From the NCBI GenBank assembly GCA_949878745.1, contig CATLBH010000001.1:151154-215153 (forward strand): a stretch of 64,000 bases of DNA, written 5' to 3'. Below, one piece after another: positions 36,157 to 46,513 of this stretch (positions within the stretch are counted from its first letter, which is position 1; each line of letters starts with the position of its first letter). A program made the position numbers and the translations under genes. This stretch comes from an uncultured Ruminiclostridium sp. GTDB taxonomy: Bacteria > Bacillota > Clostridia > Oscillospirales > Ruminococcaceae. Under the pieces are notes generated by a model, which saw only the letters and a program-made list of their open reading frames with translations, searched no databases and had not been told where the DNA came from.

Positions 36157-36762
36157 TTATGGCTTGCCCCCCGTTTCCTGTCCGTACAAACAGTGCTCCT
36201 CAATATAATCGGAAACCGCGGGGGAAAGTAAGCCCTCGGCACCGTCCCCGCGCTGTAATTTTTCTCTTATTTCGGTGGAGGAAATGTTCGTTACGGGCAG
36301 GTTAAGAACCTTTATCCGTCCGAGCTCGGCGGCGTGTTCCAGCATATCCGCGTAGCTGTCCTCTTCTCTGGCGGCCGCCACCACGGAACATTCCTTTAGA
36401 ATGCTCTCGTATTTGTACCATTTTTCAAAGCCGAACAGCATATCCCCGCCGATTATCAAAAAAAACTTCGTATCCTTGGGATACGCGTCCTTAAGGCTTC
36501 TTATAAGATTGATGGTATACCCTTCGCCGTTCAGCTGTCTTTCCATATCCGAAACGGTGTGGATTTTTTTGTTGAACACCGCTTTACACATATTAAGGCG
36601 ATGTTCGTAATCGGTAAGGGGGGTGGGCTTGTGGGGGGAACGAAAGGTAGGAACGACGAGAAGCTCTTCAAGGCCAAGCCTTTCACAGCAAAGCGCCGCC
36701 AGCCGTTCATGTCCTACGTGAGGCGGATCAAAGGCTCCGCCGAAAATTCCCACTCTTTTCAT
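36157..36762 (-). CDS. nadD: Nicotinate-nucleotide adenylyltransferase
   Basis: MKRVGIFGGAFDPPHVGHERLA; ISSTEIREKLQRGD. Confidence 0.95.
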   Translation of the reverse strand: MKRVGIFGGAFDPPHVGHERLAALCCERLGLEELLVVPTFRSPHKPTPLTDYEHRLNMCKAVFNKKIHTVSDMERQLNGEGYTINLIRSLKDAYPKDTKFFLIIGGDMLFGFEKWYKYESILKECSVVAAAREEDSYADMLEHAAELGRIKVLNLPVTNISSTEIREKLQRGDGAEGLLSPAVSDYIEEHCLYGQETGGKP

Positions 36763-36808
36763 TTTGGTAATCATTCCTTTCTTTTTCGGATACTTAACTT
36801 GCCTTAAA

Positions 36809-37267
36809 TTACCTTCCCTTGCCCTTGCTAAATCCGCTTTTGCCTTTGTTTTTCGAATAATTCTCCGCTTTATTTCCTCCCGTTTTTTTGGGGGCAATTT
36901 TCTTTACCGACGCGTAGGTTTTACGCTTTTCCTCGGAGCGGGGGCTTTTTTTCGCCGTGTTTTCCGTCTTGGCTTCGTCCAGGTAAGAGGATTTTTTATC
37001 CCCCTTCCCTCTTCGCATAAACAAAACGGCCTTGCTGCCTATTACCTGCACCACTTCACAGCCTACCGTATCGGAAATCGCTTCGGCCGCCTCGGCGGGA
37101 GTAAACTCGCAGGTTTCGAGGACGTGTATTTTGATAAGTTCCCTTGCCTTAAGAGCGTCGGATACCTGTTTTATAAATGTATCACCTATGGGATTCTTGC
37201 CTATCTGTAATATTGTGTCCATATTTGACGCTATGGATTTTAATTTTGCTCGTTCTTTACTCGTCAT
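36809..37267 (-). CDS. YhbY family RNA-binding protein with basic C-terminal tail
   Basis: MTSKERAKLKSIASNMDTILQIGKNPIGDTFIKQVSDALKARELIKIHVLE. Confidence 0.9.
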   Translation of the reverse strand: MTSKERAKLKSIASNMDTILQIGKNPIGDTFIKQVSDALKARELIKIHVLETCEFTPAEAAEAISDTVGCEVVQVIGSKAVLFMRRGKGDKKSSYLDEAKTENTAKKSPRSEEKRKTYASVKKIAPKKTGGNKAENYSKNKGKSGFSKGKGR

Positions 37268-37268
37268 A

Positions 37269-37871
37269 TTATTTCCTTTTTACATTGCGCAGCTTGCGCA
37301 ACTCTTCCGCAAGCTTTTGCATTGCCCGCGCTCTGTGGCTGATTTTGTTTTTCTCTTCGCTTTCGAGCATGGCAAGACTTGTATCCTCGTCGATCATAAA
37401 AACGGGATCATATCCGAATCCGCCATCGCCCATGGGTTCAAAGCCTATAAACCCGTCAAGGGTTCCAGTGACGCAGTATTCCTTTTCGTCCTCGCTGATA
37501 AAATAGATGGCGCAAACGAAGCGGGCTCCCCTCAGGGGGGTATCGGCGCCCTGCATTTCCTCCAGAAGCTTAAGGTTGCGCTGTTTGTCGGTGGCGTTTT
37601 CCCCCGCGTATCTGGCGGAATATATTCCCGGCGCTCCCCCTAAAAATTCCACCTCCAGCCCGCTGTCGTCGGCTATAACGGGAAGTCCCGTAAGCTTGTG
37701 CACGGCTTTCGCTTTTATATGGGCGTTTTCCTCAAAAGTTTCCCCGTCCTCAACGATTTCCGCGTTTATATCCGCTTCGTTCAGGGAAACGGGCTCGTAG
37801 CCGAAGGGAGCCAAAAGCTGTCGGAATTCCTTTACCTTGCCCTCGTTTTTGGTCGCTATTATAACTTTCAT
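37269..37871 (-). CDS. rdgB: XTP/dITP diphosphatase
   Basis: KVIIATKNEGKVKEFRQLL, DDSGLEVEFLGGAPGIYSARYAG. Confidence 0.95.
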   Translation of the reverse strand: MKVIIATKNEGKVKEFRQLLAPFGYEPVSLNEADINAEIVEDGETFEENAHIKAKAVHKLTGLPVIADDSGLEVEFLGGAPGIYSARYAGENATDKQRNLKLLEEMQGADTPLRGARFVCAIYFISEDEKEYCVTGTLDGFIGFEPMGDGGFGYDPVFMIDEDTSLAMLESEEKNKISHRARAMQKLAEELRKLRNVKRK

Positions 37872-37942
37872 CTCGGTGTTGATTTCCTCTTTTTACTCTT
37901 AGTGGCTTGTATATTAGTTACCGTTGTTTATTATTACCGATT

Positions 37943-38926
37943 TTATTCACGCTCCGGTGTAAATTCCTTCGGATCCTCCGTTTCTTCTCCCGTCTCTTCC
38001 AAGGTATCCTCGGTTTTTATGTCGCCGAAAAGCGCTTCGGCGTAATCGGAGGGGACAAAGGGCTGCAAGTCGTCGATTTTTTCCCCTATTCCCACCAATT
38101 TAACGGGAATACCCAATTCGTTTTTAATAGGTATTATTATCCCGCCTTTAGCCGTTCCGTCAAGCTTCGTGAGCACTATTCCCGTGATTTCGGAGGCTTC
38201 GTTAAACAGTTTGGCCTGATTCACCGCGTTTTGTCCCGTGGTGGCGTCCAACACCAATAAAGTTTCACGATCCGCATCGGGCAGCTTTTGTCCTATGATT
38301 CGGGATATCTTTTTCAGCTCGTCCATCAGGTTCTTTTTATTCTGAAGCCTTCCGGCGGTATCGATTATCAGTATGTCATAATTTTCGGTCAGCGCCTTTC
38401 CGCAGGCGTCGTAGACCACCGCGGCGGGATCGGAGCCCTCCGCCCTTTTCACTATGTCCACGCCCGCTCTGTCCGTCCAGACGTTGAGCTGTTCTATGGC
38501 CGCCGCGCGAAAAACGTCCGCCGCCGCCACAAGCACCTTTTTTCCCTCCGCCTTAAGACGGGCGGCAAGCTTTCCCACGGCGGTGGTCTTTCCCGCTCCG
38601 TTAACGCCTATCATGGTTATTACCGACGGCGACGTGCGTAAAACAAGCTCGTTTTCACCCTTTATCATATCGCCTATTATTTCCTTCATCGCCGCCAGAA
38701 CTTGGGAAGCGTCGGACAGCTTTTCCGATTTTGCTTTTTCCCTTAATCTGTCGCAAATCTCCATACTGGTTTCTCCGCCTAAGTCGGAGGTTATAAGCGT
38801 TTCCTCAAGCTCCTCGAAAAAATCCTCGTTTATTTTTTTGGAACGCCTGAACAAGCCGCCGATTTTTTCGGCTATGCTGTTTTTCGTGTTTACAAGCCCG
38901 TTTTTGAGCTTTTCAAAAAGTCCCAT
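37943..38926 (-). CDS. ftsY: Signal recognition particle receptor FtsY
   Basis: GVNGAGKTTAVGKLAARLK, DTAGRLQNKKNLMDELKKI, TKLDGTAKGGIIIPI. Confidence 0.97.
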   Translation of the reverse strand: MGLFEKLKNGLVNTKNSIAEKIGGLFRRSKKINEDFFEELEETLITSDLGGETSMEICDRLREKAKSEKLSDASQVLAAMKEIIGDMIKGENELVLRTSPSVITMIGVNGAGKTTAVGKLAARLKAEGKKVLVAAADVFRAAAIEQLNVWTDRAGVDIVKRAEGSDPAAVVYDACGKALTENYDILIIDTAGRLQNKKNLMDELKKISRIIGQKLPDADRETLLVLDATTGQNAVNQAKLFNEASEITGIVLTKLDGTAKGGIIIPIKNELGIPVKLVGIGEKIDDLQPFVPSDYAEALFGDIKTEDTLEETGEETEDPKEFTPERE

Positions 38927-39101
38927 TTTATGACCATTCCTTTCCTCTTGAGGAAGTGTTTGTGCCAAAGGCAAAAACGCGACGGGTTTGAAAAATCAAA
39001 ATTTTTTCAAACTTTCTCCTTTATTGAGACGGAAATTTTACGCTGAATTTTAAATTGAATTTATTATAGCATTTTAAAAGTGCGTTGTCAACTGTTGATA
39101 A

Positions 39102-39152
39102 CACTAATCTTTGGTCAGATTATAGACGAAAAATGTTGACCAAAAATTAGTA
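39102..39152. repeat. Single-hairpin member of the TACTAAT/ATTAGTA family, TAA flanks
   Basis: TAA|cACTAATCTTTGGTCAgattatagacgaaaaatgtTGACCAAAAATTAGTA|TAA; same stem as 25378-25490 hairpin 1. Confidence 0.7.
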
Positions 39153-39191
39153 TAAGTGAAACTTCGGCAAGGACTATGAAACCGCGGGAAA

Positions 39192-40568
39192 TTATTTTCC
39201 CACGCAGAATCTCTCGAATACCCTGTCGATAATTTCCTCGCTCACATTTTCCCCCGTAAGCTCCATAAGGCTGTCAAGGGCGGATTCCAGCATTACGCCA
39301 ACCGCGTCAAGAGTGACACCTTTGTCTATTCCGTCGATTGCCGCTTCGATGGCCTTTTCGGCTTTTAACGCGGCGGTTCTCTGCCGCTCGTTGGCTATGA
39401 ATCCGGCGGAGATATCCAGCTTTTCGGGATTTATCAGCTTTCCCACGGCTTCGTTAAGTATTCTTAGGGAGCCGGGGTTGTTGGCGGAGATTTCCACGGC
39501 TTTTCCGAATTTCGCCGCCAGATAGGCCATATCCAGCTTGTTTTCGAGATCGAGCTTGTTTATCACGCAAAGGACGTTTCTCCCCTTAAGCTTTTCTATA
39601 AGCCTGTAATCGTCGTTTTCCAGCGGGCGGCTGTAATCGAAAACCGCAAAAATAAGCTGGGACTGTTCAAGGCGCTTCTCCATTTTCACCACGCCTATTC
39701 TTTCCACGGGATTGTCGGTCTCTCTTATTCCCGCGCAGTCGGCTATTCGAAGCAGCGCCCCGCCCAGAATCACGTTTTCCTCTATTATGTCTGTGGTGGT
39801 GCCCTCGATATCGGTGACTATGCTCCTTTCACAGCCCACCAGAAGATTCATGAGAGTGGATTTTCCCACGTTGGGTTTTCCCACTATCGCGGCGCTTATG
39901 CCGTCCCTCAGCGCCTGCCCCACGTCAAAGCTTTCCAGAAGCAGCTTAAGGCGCAAACGGCAGTCGGTGAGCTGACCTATCTTTGAACCTATCTCGAAGC
40001 TGTCCAGCTCGTCGGGATAATCTATCCACGCGGTTATCTCCGAAGCTATGTCGAGAATGGTTTGTTTAATACCGTTTATTTTGCGGTATAAGGCTCCGTC
40101 AAGCTGAGCGGCGGCGCATTTCAGGAACTGGTCGCTTCTGGAGTTTATTATATCCGCCACGGCTTCCGCCTGGGTCAAAGTCATCTTGCCCGCCAACAGG
40201 GCGCGGCGGGTGAATTCCCCCGCCTTGGCGGGCTGCGCCCCCGCGTCGAAGCAGGCTCTCAGCACCCGCCTTGTTATCAGCATACCGCCGTGACAGGTTA
40301 TTTCCGCCACGTCCTCCCCCGTATAGCTGTGAGGTGCGCGGAAAACCAATAAAATACCGTCGTCCAGTCGCTCGCCGATCTCGCCGCCCTCCGCGCCGCA
40401 GTATATATTTCCGTAGGCGGCGGTGTAGCCCCTCATTTCGGATATATTCCTTCCGTTTACGGGCTTAAAAAGCTTCGCCGCTATTTCAAGAGCGTTTTCG
40501 CCGCTTATCCTTATAACCGATATGCCCCCCGTCGCGGGAGGCGTGGCGATTGCCGCTATAGTTGACAT
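39192..40568 (-). CDS. mnmE: tRNA modification GTPase MnmE
   Basis: TIAAIATPPATGGISVIRISG; GKPNVGKSTLMNLL; C-terminal FCVGK. Confidence 0.97.
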   Translation of the reverse strand: MSTIAAIATPPATGGISVIRISGENALEIAAKLFKPVNGRNISEMRGYTAAYGNIYCGAEGGEIGERLDDGILLVFRAPHSYTGEDVAEITCHGGMLITRRVLRACFDAGAQPAKAGEFTRRALLAGKMTLTQAEAVADIINSRSDQFLKCAAAQLDGALYRKINGIKQTILDIASEITAWIDYPDELDSFEIGSKIGQLTDCRLRLKLLLESFDVGQALRDGISAAIVGKPNVGKSTLMNLLVGCERSIVTDIEGTTTDIIEENVILGGALLRIADCAGIRETDNPVERIGVVKMEKRLEQSQLIFAVFDYSRPLENDDYRLIEKLKGRNVLCVINKLDLENKLDMAYLAAKFGKAVEISANNPGSLRILNEAVGKLINPEKLDISAGFIANERQRTAALKAEKAIEAAIDGIDKGVTLDAVGVMLESALDSLMELTGENVSEEIIDRVFERFCVGK

Positions 40569-40611
40569 ATTCCGCCGTCCTTTCCCAATGCTGTAAGAAT
40601 TTTAAATAAAT

Positions 40612-43011
40612 TTACCCCTTCTTTTTCCAAAACAGAAAGCCTTTTTTCTTTTCCTCTTTTTTGGGGGCACTGTCCGCTGCTTCTTCCAAGGGGCGATTGT
40701 TTTCCCCGGTCTCTTCGGGATCGCCGTCAAATAAATCTAGCGTGTCCCCCTCATAAGCGTCCTCTTCAAAGGAAGCGGAGCTTCGGGCTTCTTCCTCCAT
40801 AAGCTCCCTTTCGGATTCCTCGGAAAGGAAGTTTACGAGAAACGGTTTTTTGTTAAGCTCGTCGCCCGTATCCTCCAAAAGATATGTGCGGATATTTTTT
40901 GGCGCGTCTATGCGGTAATTCTCGTCCCCGTTTTCCAGAAGATCCTCAAAGCGTTCTTCCGTATAAGCCTTCAATTCCTCTTCCATGGATTGATAGTACT
41001 CTTCCGCGGCGATGTTGTATTCCTCGGCGGGGCTTTTTCCGCCCACCTCCACCAAATGAATCCCTCGGCGTATATATTCGGTGTATTCCAGATATTCGCT
41101 CCAAAATCTGTTTACCGCCGCCACGACCGTTCTCCGCTGAAGGTCGGACAGCATTGGTTCTCCGTATATTTTAAGCGCTTCCTCGTATCGGGGGCAGTTT
41201 TCCCATATTCCCGGGGACTCGTTTTTCAGAAAACGGGTTCGGCTCTCGAAAATCTGAGCCCTGTGCTTTTCGCCTATCATAGTGAATTTTAAAAGTCTCG
41301 CCCTTATGTCGAAGGCGTCCCCCTCGCTTATGCGCTGTATCCGCTCCACCTCGCGGCGAAGTATCTTATCCTCCAAGGGCTGTTCCGAGGGTATGGGCTT
41401 GTGCTTGGCGGGAAGAAGGTTAGTCAGCTTGTATTTTTCCATTATGGGCTCGTCTATTGCCACAAAGCACATACTCTCGCCGGGATCCCCCTGCCTGCCG
41501 CAGCGGCCGATAAGCTGCTTTACGATTCTGCTGCTTTCGGGCATATAGGTGGAGATAACCAAAAGACCTCCCGCCCTTACGGCTTCCTCCCGCCGCTCCT
41601 CGTTCCGTCCGCCCAGTCTTATGTCTACCCCTCTTCCCGCCATATTGGTGGAAATGGTTACGGCATAGGGGCGGCCGGCCTCGCTTATTATGTCCGCCTC
41701 CATATAGTCGTTTTTGGCATTAAGGATCACGGCGTTTATGCCCTTTTCTCTCAGCATATCATACAGCATTTCGCTGTCCGCTATGCTTCCCGTGCCCACA
41801 AGAACGGGCTGACCCTTTCGGTTGGCTTCCCACACCGCTTTTACAACGCCCCTCCACTTTGCTTCGCCGCTGTAATAAATCAGCGTATCGCGGTCGATTC
41901 GCTTGCTGGGAATATGAGGCTCCACCCGCTTGTATTCAAGGTCGTAAAGCTGGTAAAACTCGTCCTTTGCGGCTTCCGCGGTACCCGTCATTCCCGAAAG
42001 GAAGGGGTATTGCCTTACGAAATACTGCATAGCAATACTGCCCATTATCACCCCTCTGGAGGTGACCTCAACACCGTGTTTTATTTCCACCGCCGACTGG
42101 AGCGTTCCGGGGTAATGGCGGTTTTCCGCCACGCGCCCCGTGAATTTGTCTATCAGGAGGATTCTTCCGTCGCGGCAGATATAGTCCTTGTCCTCCTTAA
42201 GCATAAACCAGGCGTTAAGGCAGTCGTTTATTTTGGACAGCAGCTCGGCGTTTTCCTCGTCGTAAAGGTTGGTCAGTCCGAAAAAGCGTTCCGCTTTACC
42301 CGCGCCTTTATCGGAAAGATATACGTTTTCCGCTTCAAGACTTATGTCGTAATCCTCCTGTGTAAAGCCGTCCATAAGCTCGGCCACTTTATAAAGATCG
42401 GGATCGTATTTTACGTCGGTATCCGCCGAAACCACCATGGGAATACGTCCTTCATCTATAAGAAGAGAATCCGCCTCGTCCACTATGGCGGCTCCGAAGC
42501 CCTGACCCACGGTATCCTCCGAATTCTGTACCGTGAAATCTCTGAGATAGTCGAAACAGCATTCTCTCGCGCTTATATAAAGAACGTCGGCTTTATAGGC
42601 GGCTTTTCTGGCGTAAAAATCGCTTCTTTCGGTGACAGAAGCCACGCTTACTCCAAGAATATCGTAAACGGGGCGCATCCAGTGTTCGTCCCGGTAGGCA
42701 AGATAGTCGTTGAAGGTGAGGACGTGAACTTTTCTGCCCATCAGCTTGTGCCATACCGAAGCGAACACCGCGCAAAGGGTTTTTCCTTCTCCCGTGGGCA
42801 TTTCGAGGATTTTTCCCTCGATAAGCGCCCGCGCCGCCAAAAGCTGCTGGTCGAAGGGGGTGATTCCGAGACCCTTTTCCGAGGCTATACAGACGGCGGC
42901 GAAAAGCGGGGTCAGGTTTTTTCCGTTTTCGGTTTTTTTTATAAGCTCGTTTATATCGTACTCTTCGGCGTATTCCCGCACGGAAGAGATAAATTTTTCG
43001 TTTTCGGTCAT
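40612..43011 (-). CDS. SecA-like preprotein translocase ATPase (accessory-type, lacking zinc-binding C-terminus)
   Basis: MPTGEGKTLCAVFAS, VDEADSLLIDEGRIP, STNMAGRGVDIRLGG, IGRCGRQGDPGES; C-terminal acidic stretch then KKEEKKKGFLFWKKKG. Confidence 0.9.
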   Translation of the reverse strand: MTENEKFISSVREYAEEYDINELIKKTENGKNLTPLFAAVCIASEKGLGITPFDQQLLAARALIEGKILEMPTGEGKTLCAVFASVWHKLMGRKVHVLTFNDYLAYRDEHWMRPVYDILGVSVASVTERSDFYARKAAYKADVLYISARECCFDYLRDFTVQNSEDTVGQGFGAAIVDEADSLLIDEGRIPMVVSADTDVKYDPDLYKVAELMDGFTQEDYDISLEAENVYLSDKGAGKAERFFGLTNLYDEENAELLSKINDCLNAWFMLKEDKDYICRDGRILLIDKFTGRVAENRHYPGTLQSAVEIKHGVEVTSRGVIMGSIAMQYFVRQYPFLSGMTGTAEAAKDEFYQLYDLEYKRVEPHIPSKRIDRDTLIYYSGEAKWRGVVKAVWEANRKGQPVLVGTGSIADSEMLYDMLREKGINAVILNAKNDYMEADIISEAGRPYAVTISTNMAGRGVDIRLGGRNEERREEAVRAGGLLVISTYMPESSRIVKQLIGRCGRQGDPGESMCFVAIDEPIMEKYKLTNLLPAKHKPIPSEQPLEDKILRREVERIQRISEGDAFDIRARLLKFTMIGEKHRAQIFESRTRFLKNESPGIWENCPRYEEALKIYGEPMLSDLQRRTVVAAVNRFWSEYLEYTEYIRRGIHLVEVGGKSPAEEYNIAAEEYYQSMEEELKAYTEERFEDLLENGDENYRIDAPKNIRTYLLEDTGDELNKKPFLVNFLSEESERELMEEEARSSASFEEDAYEGDTLDLFDGDPEETGENNRPLEEAADSAPKKEEKKKGFLFWKKKG

Positions 43012-43097
43012 TTCGGTTTTCCTTTCTTTTTATCTTTTCATAGTATATCATATTATTGAAAAAAAGTAAATAAAAATTATTGTGAAAAAGGGGCGAT

Positions 43098-43126
43098 TTG
43101 ACAACGGGCGGCGTATGTGATAAAAT
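43098..43126 (+). promoter_or_regulatory. Sigma-A-like promoter upstream of the GNAT gene
   Basis: TTGACA (43098) - 17 nt - TAAAAT (43121). Confidence 0.65.
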
Positions 43127-43209
43127 TATATTATATAAATTGCCTTGCATATCCGTTCGTTTGCTCACTCCGTGCGGATTGGCAAATCGGAAAGGGAAAG
43201 GAAAAGATA

Positions 43210-43961
43210 ATGGAATATAGGGAAGTTCTGAAAAAGCTTAAGCTTTTCTGTCCGCCGACTTCAACTGTGAGCCGGAGGACTTTGACAAAACGGAAAACGT
43301 CGTTGTTCCCTCGACTCTTAACGAGGGACGGAGAATGTACGAAAAAGAAAAAACGTTTTTCGGTATGGCGACCCTCGGCAAAAACGCCGTCATAACCGCC
43401 GACGAGCGCCTTTTACCGTTTTTAAGGGAATATGCAAAGGATAAGGCGGGATATTGGCTTTTTGAGCAGCCTCACACGCTGGTTATCGAAAAAGAGCTTA
43501 ACAAATACGGCTATACGCTCGGTCATTCCCATCACCTGTACCTGCCCTCAAAGGAAACCGAACCCAAAGGAAGCTTTACGATAAAATGGTATCGGGGCTA
43601 TGAGGAGATCAAGCCCTTTTACGGGGACAAACGCTTTCCCAACGCCCTTTGTGAGCAATATACGCCGGAACGTCCCGATACCTTGGCGGTATGCGCCTTT
43701 GAGGGAGAAAACATAATGGGTATGGCGGGGTGCTCTCAGGACGCGCCCGGATGGCAGCAGATAGGAATAGACATACTTCCCGAATACCGCTCAAAGGGTT
43801 TGGGGACGCATCTTGTCACACTGCTCAAAAACAAAATAACGGAAACGGGGGACATTCCCTTTTACGGAACGGGAATAGCCAATTTTCACTCTATGAACAT
43901 AGCCGTTAATTGCGGATTCAAACCCGTGTGGGTGGAAATCAGCGCAAAAAAACTATCGTAA
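43210..43961 (+). pseudogene. GNAT family N-acetyltransferase with apparent 5' frameshift
   Basis: MEYREVLKKLKL(F) in frame 1 continues as LSADFNCEPEDFDKTENVVVPSTLNEGRRMYEKEKTFFGMATLG.. in another frame after about 43247. Confidence 0.65.
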
Positions 43962-44092
43962 CTGTCGTAAGGGAACAAAAGTTTTTAAAATAATATGGTT
44001 TTTTACAAAAAACTATTGCAAAACAGCTTAAAATGTGAGACAATAATAGTATTAGAGGAAACTCTCTTCAACAAGAAAGGCGGAATAGAATC

Positions 44093-45475
44093 GTGAACAA
44101 AACATCTTGTATCGTCTTAGCTGCGGGCGACGGAAAAAGAATGAAATCGGTTAAGCCGAAGGTGCTTATGGAAGTGTTGTTCAAGCCTATGTTAGGCTGG
44201 GTTCTGGACAGCGCGGAAAAGCTTTCCCCCGACGAGATATGCGTTGTGGTGGGAAACGGCGAGGATAAGATAGGCGCGTACCTTGAAACAAGGAGCGGGA
44301 AATACACGGTGGTAAGGCAGACCGTCCGCTTAGGCACCGGTCACGCGGTAATGCAGGCGGAAAACGTGCTCAAAAACTGTGAAAACGTGCTTGTGCTCTG
44401 CGGCGACGCGCCCTTTATGGACGAGGAAACCCTGCGCGCGGCGCTTAAGACGCACCTTGAAAAGGACTGCGGGGCTACGGTAATTGCCGCCACTCCCGAA
44501 AACCCCTTCGGCTACGGGAGAATAGTAAGGGACGAAAAGGGCGATTTGCTTAAAATAGTGGAGCAAAAGGATGCCACTATTGCCGAGCAGCATATAAAGG
44601 AGATAAACTCGGGGGCATACTGGTTCAACAGCAGGGATCTTTTGGAGGCTTTACCCAAGCTTTCGGACAGCAACGCGTCAAAGGAATACTATCTCACCGA
44701 CGCCGTGGCGCTTATAAGAGAATCGGGTCGCCGAACCGCCGTTTGCACCGCCGCTCATCAGGCGGTTGTTCTGGGAGCCAACACAAGGAACGACTTATAC
44801 TGTCTCAACGGCTTTGCCCGTATGGCGGTTATAGGGGATCTTCTTCAGAAGGGCGTGGAATTCCCCTGTCTCGACGGGGTGATTATCGGAACGGACGTTA
44901 CCGTGGGACAGGATACGGTGATCCTTCCAAACACGATAATAAGGGGTAAATGCTCCATAGGCTGCGGCTGTGAAATAGGGCCGAACAGCCTTTTGGAGGA
45001 TTCCGTAATCGGGGACGGAGTTGCGTTGAACAATGTTCAAGCGTATAAGAGCACCGTGGACAGCGGAGCCACCGTAGGACCCTTCGCTCAGCTTCGCCCC
45101 GGTTCCCATATTGGAAGCGGAGTAAAAATAGGCGATTTTGTGGAAATAAAGAATTCGGAAATAGGGGCGAGAACCTCAATAGCCCATTTGACCTACGTGG
45201 GCGACAGCGACGTGGGCGAAGGGGTCAACTTCGGCTGCGGCTGCGTTACCGCCAATTACGACGGAATACAGAAATTCCGCACGAAGATAGGGGACAACGC
45301 GTTTATCGGCTGCAACACCAACCTTATCGCTCCCGTGGAGGTGGGCGAAAACGCGTCCACCGGCGCGGGCTCCACTATCACCAGAAACGTTCCTCCCAAC
45401 GCTCTGGTGGTGGAAAGAGCCGAGCCTAAGGTGGTTCAAAACTGGGAAAAGAACAAGCTCAGGAAAAGGAAATAA
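44093..45475 (+). CDS. glmU: Bifunctional UDP-N-acetylglucosamine pyrophosphorylase/acetyltransferase
   Basis: VLAAGDGKRMKSVKPKVLMEV; LbH repeats; VGDSDVGEGVNFGCGCVTANYDG. Confidence 0.97.
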   Translation: MNKTSCIVLAAGDGKRMKSVKPKVLMEVLFKPMLGWVLDSAEKLSPDEICVVVGNGEDKIGAYLETRSGKYTVVRQTVRLGTGHAVMQAENVLKNCENVLVLCGDAPFMDEETLRAALKTHLEKDCGATVIAATPENPFGYGRIVRDEKGDLLKIVEQKDATIAEQHIKEINSGAYWFNSRDLLEALPKLSDSNASKEYYLTDAVALIRESGRRTAVCTAAHQAVVLGANTRNDLYCLNGFARMAVIGDLLQKGVEFPCLDGVIIGTDVTVGQDTVILPNTIIRGKCSIGCGCEIGPNSLLEDSVIGDGVALNNVQAYKSTVDSGATVGPFAQLRPGSHIGSGVKIGDFVEIKNSEIGARTSIAHLTYVGDSDVGEGVNFGCGCVTANYDGIQKFRTKIGDNAFIGCNTNLIAPVEVGENASTGAGSTITRNVPPNALVVERAEPKVVQNWEKNKLRKRK

Positions 45476-45523
45476 GTTGAAACGGAATCGGCGTAAACAA
45501 TCCAAAAGAGAAAGGACGTAAAA

Positions 45524-46480
45524 ATGAACCTTCACGGCAAGGATATCAAAATCTTCTCCTGCTCCTCAAACAGACCCTTGGCCTCCGCCATAGCGAAGGA
45601 TCTGGGGCTTCCCTTGGGAAACGCCGAGATTGGCGTTTTCAGTGACGGCGAAATAAGCTGTTCCATAAGCGAAAGCGTAAGAGGCTCCGACGTTTTTATC
45701 ATTCAGTCCACCTCCTATCCCATAAACGACAATCTTATGGAGCTTCTTATAATGACAGACGCCCTTAAACGAGCCAGCGCGGCGAGCATTACCGCCGTTA
45801 TACCCTATTACGGCTACGCAAGGCAGGACAGGAAGGCGAAAAGCCGCGACCCCATTTCCGCCAAGCTCACCGCCAACCTTATAACCGTGGCGGGAGCGGA
45901 CAGGGTGCTTACAATGGACTTACACAGTCCGCAGATTCAGGGATTTTTCGATATACCTCTGGATCATTTACAGGGGGTTTCGGCCTTGGCTCCTTATTTC
46001 AAGAAGCTTTTCGCGGGAGACGAGGACAATCTGATTTGTTTAAGCCCCGACGTGGGATCGGTGGCGAGAGTGAGAAACTTCGCCTCAAGAATAGGCGTGG
46101 GCTTCGCCATAATCGACAAAAGGAGGCAGAAAGCCAACGTCTGTGAGGTTATGAACATTATAGGCGACGTAAAAGACAAAACCGTTTTAATCATAGACGA
46201 TATGGTGGACACGGCGGGAACGCTTTGCAACGCCGCGCGGGCGGTGATGGAAAAGGGCGGAGCGAAAGAGGTTTACGCCTGCGCCACTCACGGGGTTCTG
46301 TCGGGTCCAGCCATTGAAAGAATCGAAGCTTCTCCCATAAAGGAGTTGGTGCTGTTGGACACGATACTGCTTCCGGAGGAAAAACGTATTTCAAAGATCA
46401 AGATTTTGGGAACCCACAGCCTTTTCGCCCAGGCTATTGACAGAATTTACAGCGATAAGCCCATTTCCATACTCTACTAA
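45524..46480 (+). CDS. prs: Ribose-phosphate pyrophosphokinase
   Basis: FSDGEISCSISESVRGSDVFIIQST, YYGYARQDRKAKSRDPISAK, VLIIDDMVDTAGT. Confidence 0.97.
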   Translation: MNLHGKDIKIFSCSSNRPLASAIAKDLGLPLGNAEIGVFSDGEISCSISESVRGSDVFIIQSTSYPINDNLMELLIMTDALKRASAASITAVIPYYGYARQDRKAKSRDPISAKLTANLITVAGADRVLTMDLHSPQIQGFFDIPLDHLQGVSALAPYFKKLFAGDEDNLICLSPDVGSVARVRNFASRIGVGFAIIDKRRQKANVCEVMNIIGDVKDKTVLIIDDMVDTAGTLCNAARAVMEKGGAKEVYACATHGVLSGPAIERIEASPIKELVLLDTILLPEEKRISKIKILGTHSLFAQAIDRIYSDKPISILY

Positions 46481-46513
46481 ATATTTATTTTTAAATGAAA
46501 AAAGGATTGTAAA

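Noticed and set aside
41401-43059. 552-aa plus-strand ORF
   Set aside because: Antisense shadow of the well-supported SecA-like gene; amino-acid pattern is not protein-family-like.
45524-46480. Possible phage-defence island around glmU-prs-CPBP
   Set aside because: Genes are ordinary housekeeping and CPBP membrane proteases; no recognisable defence module.
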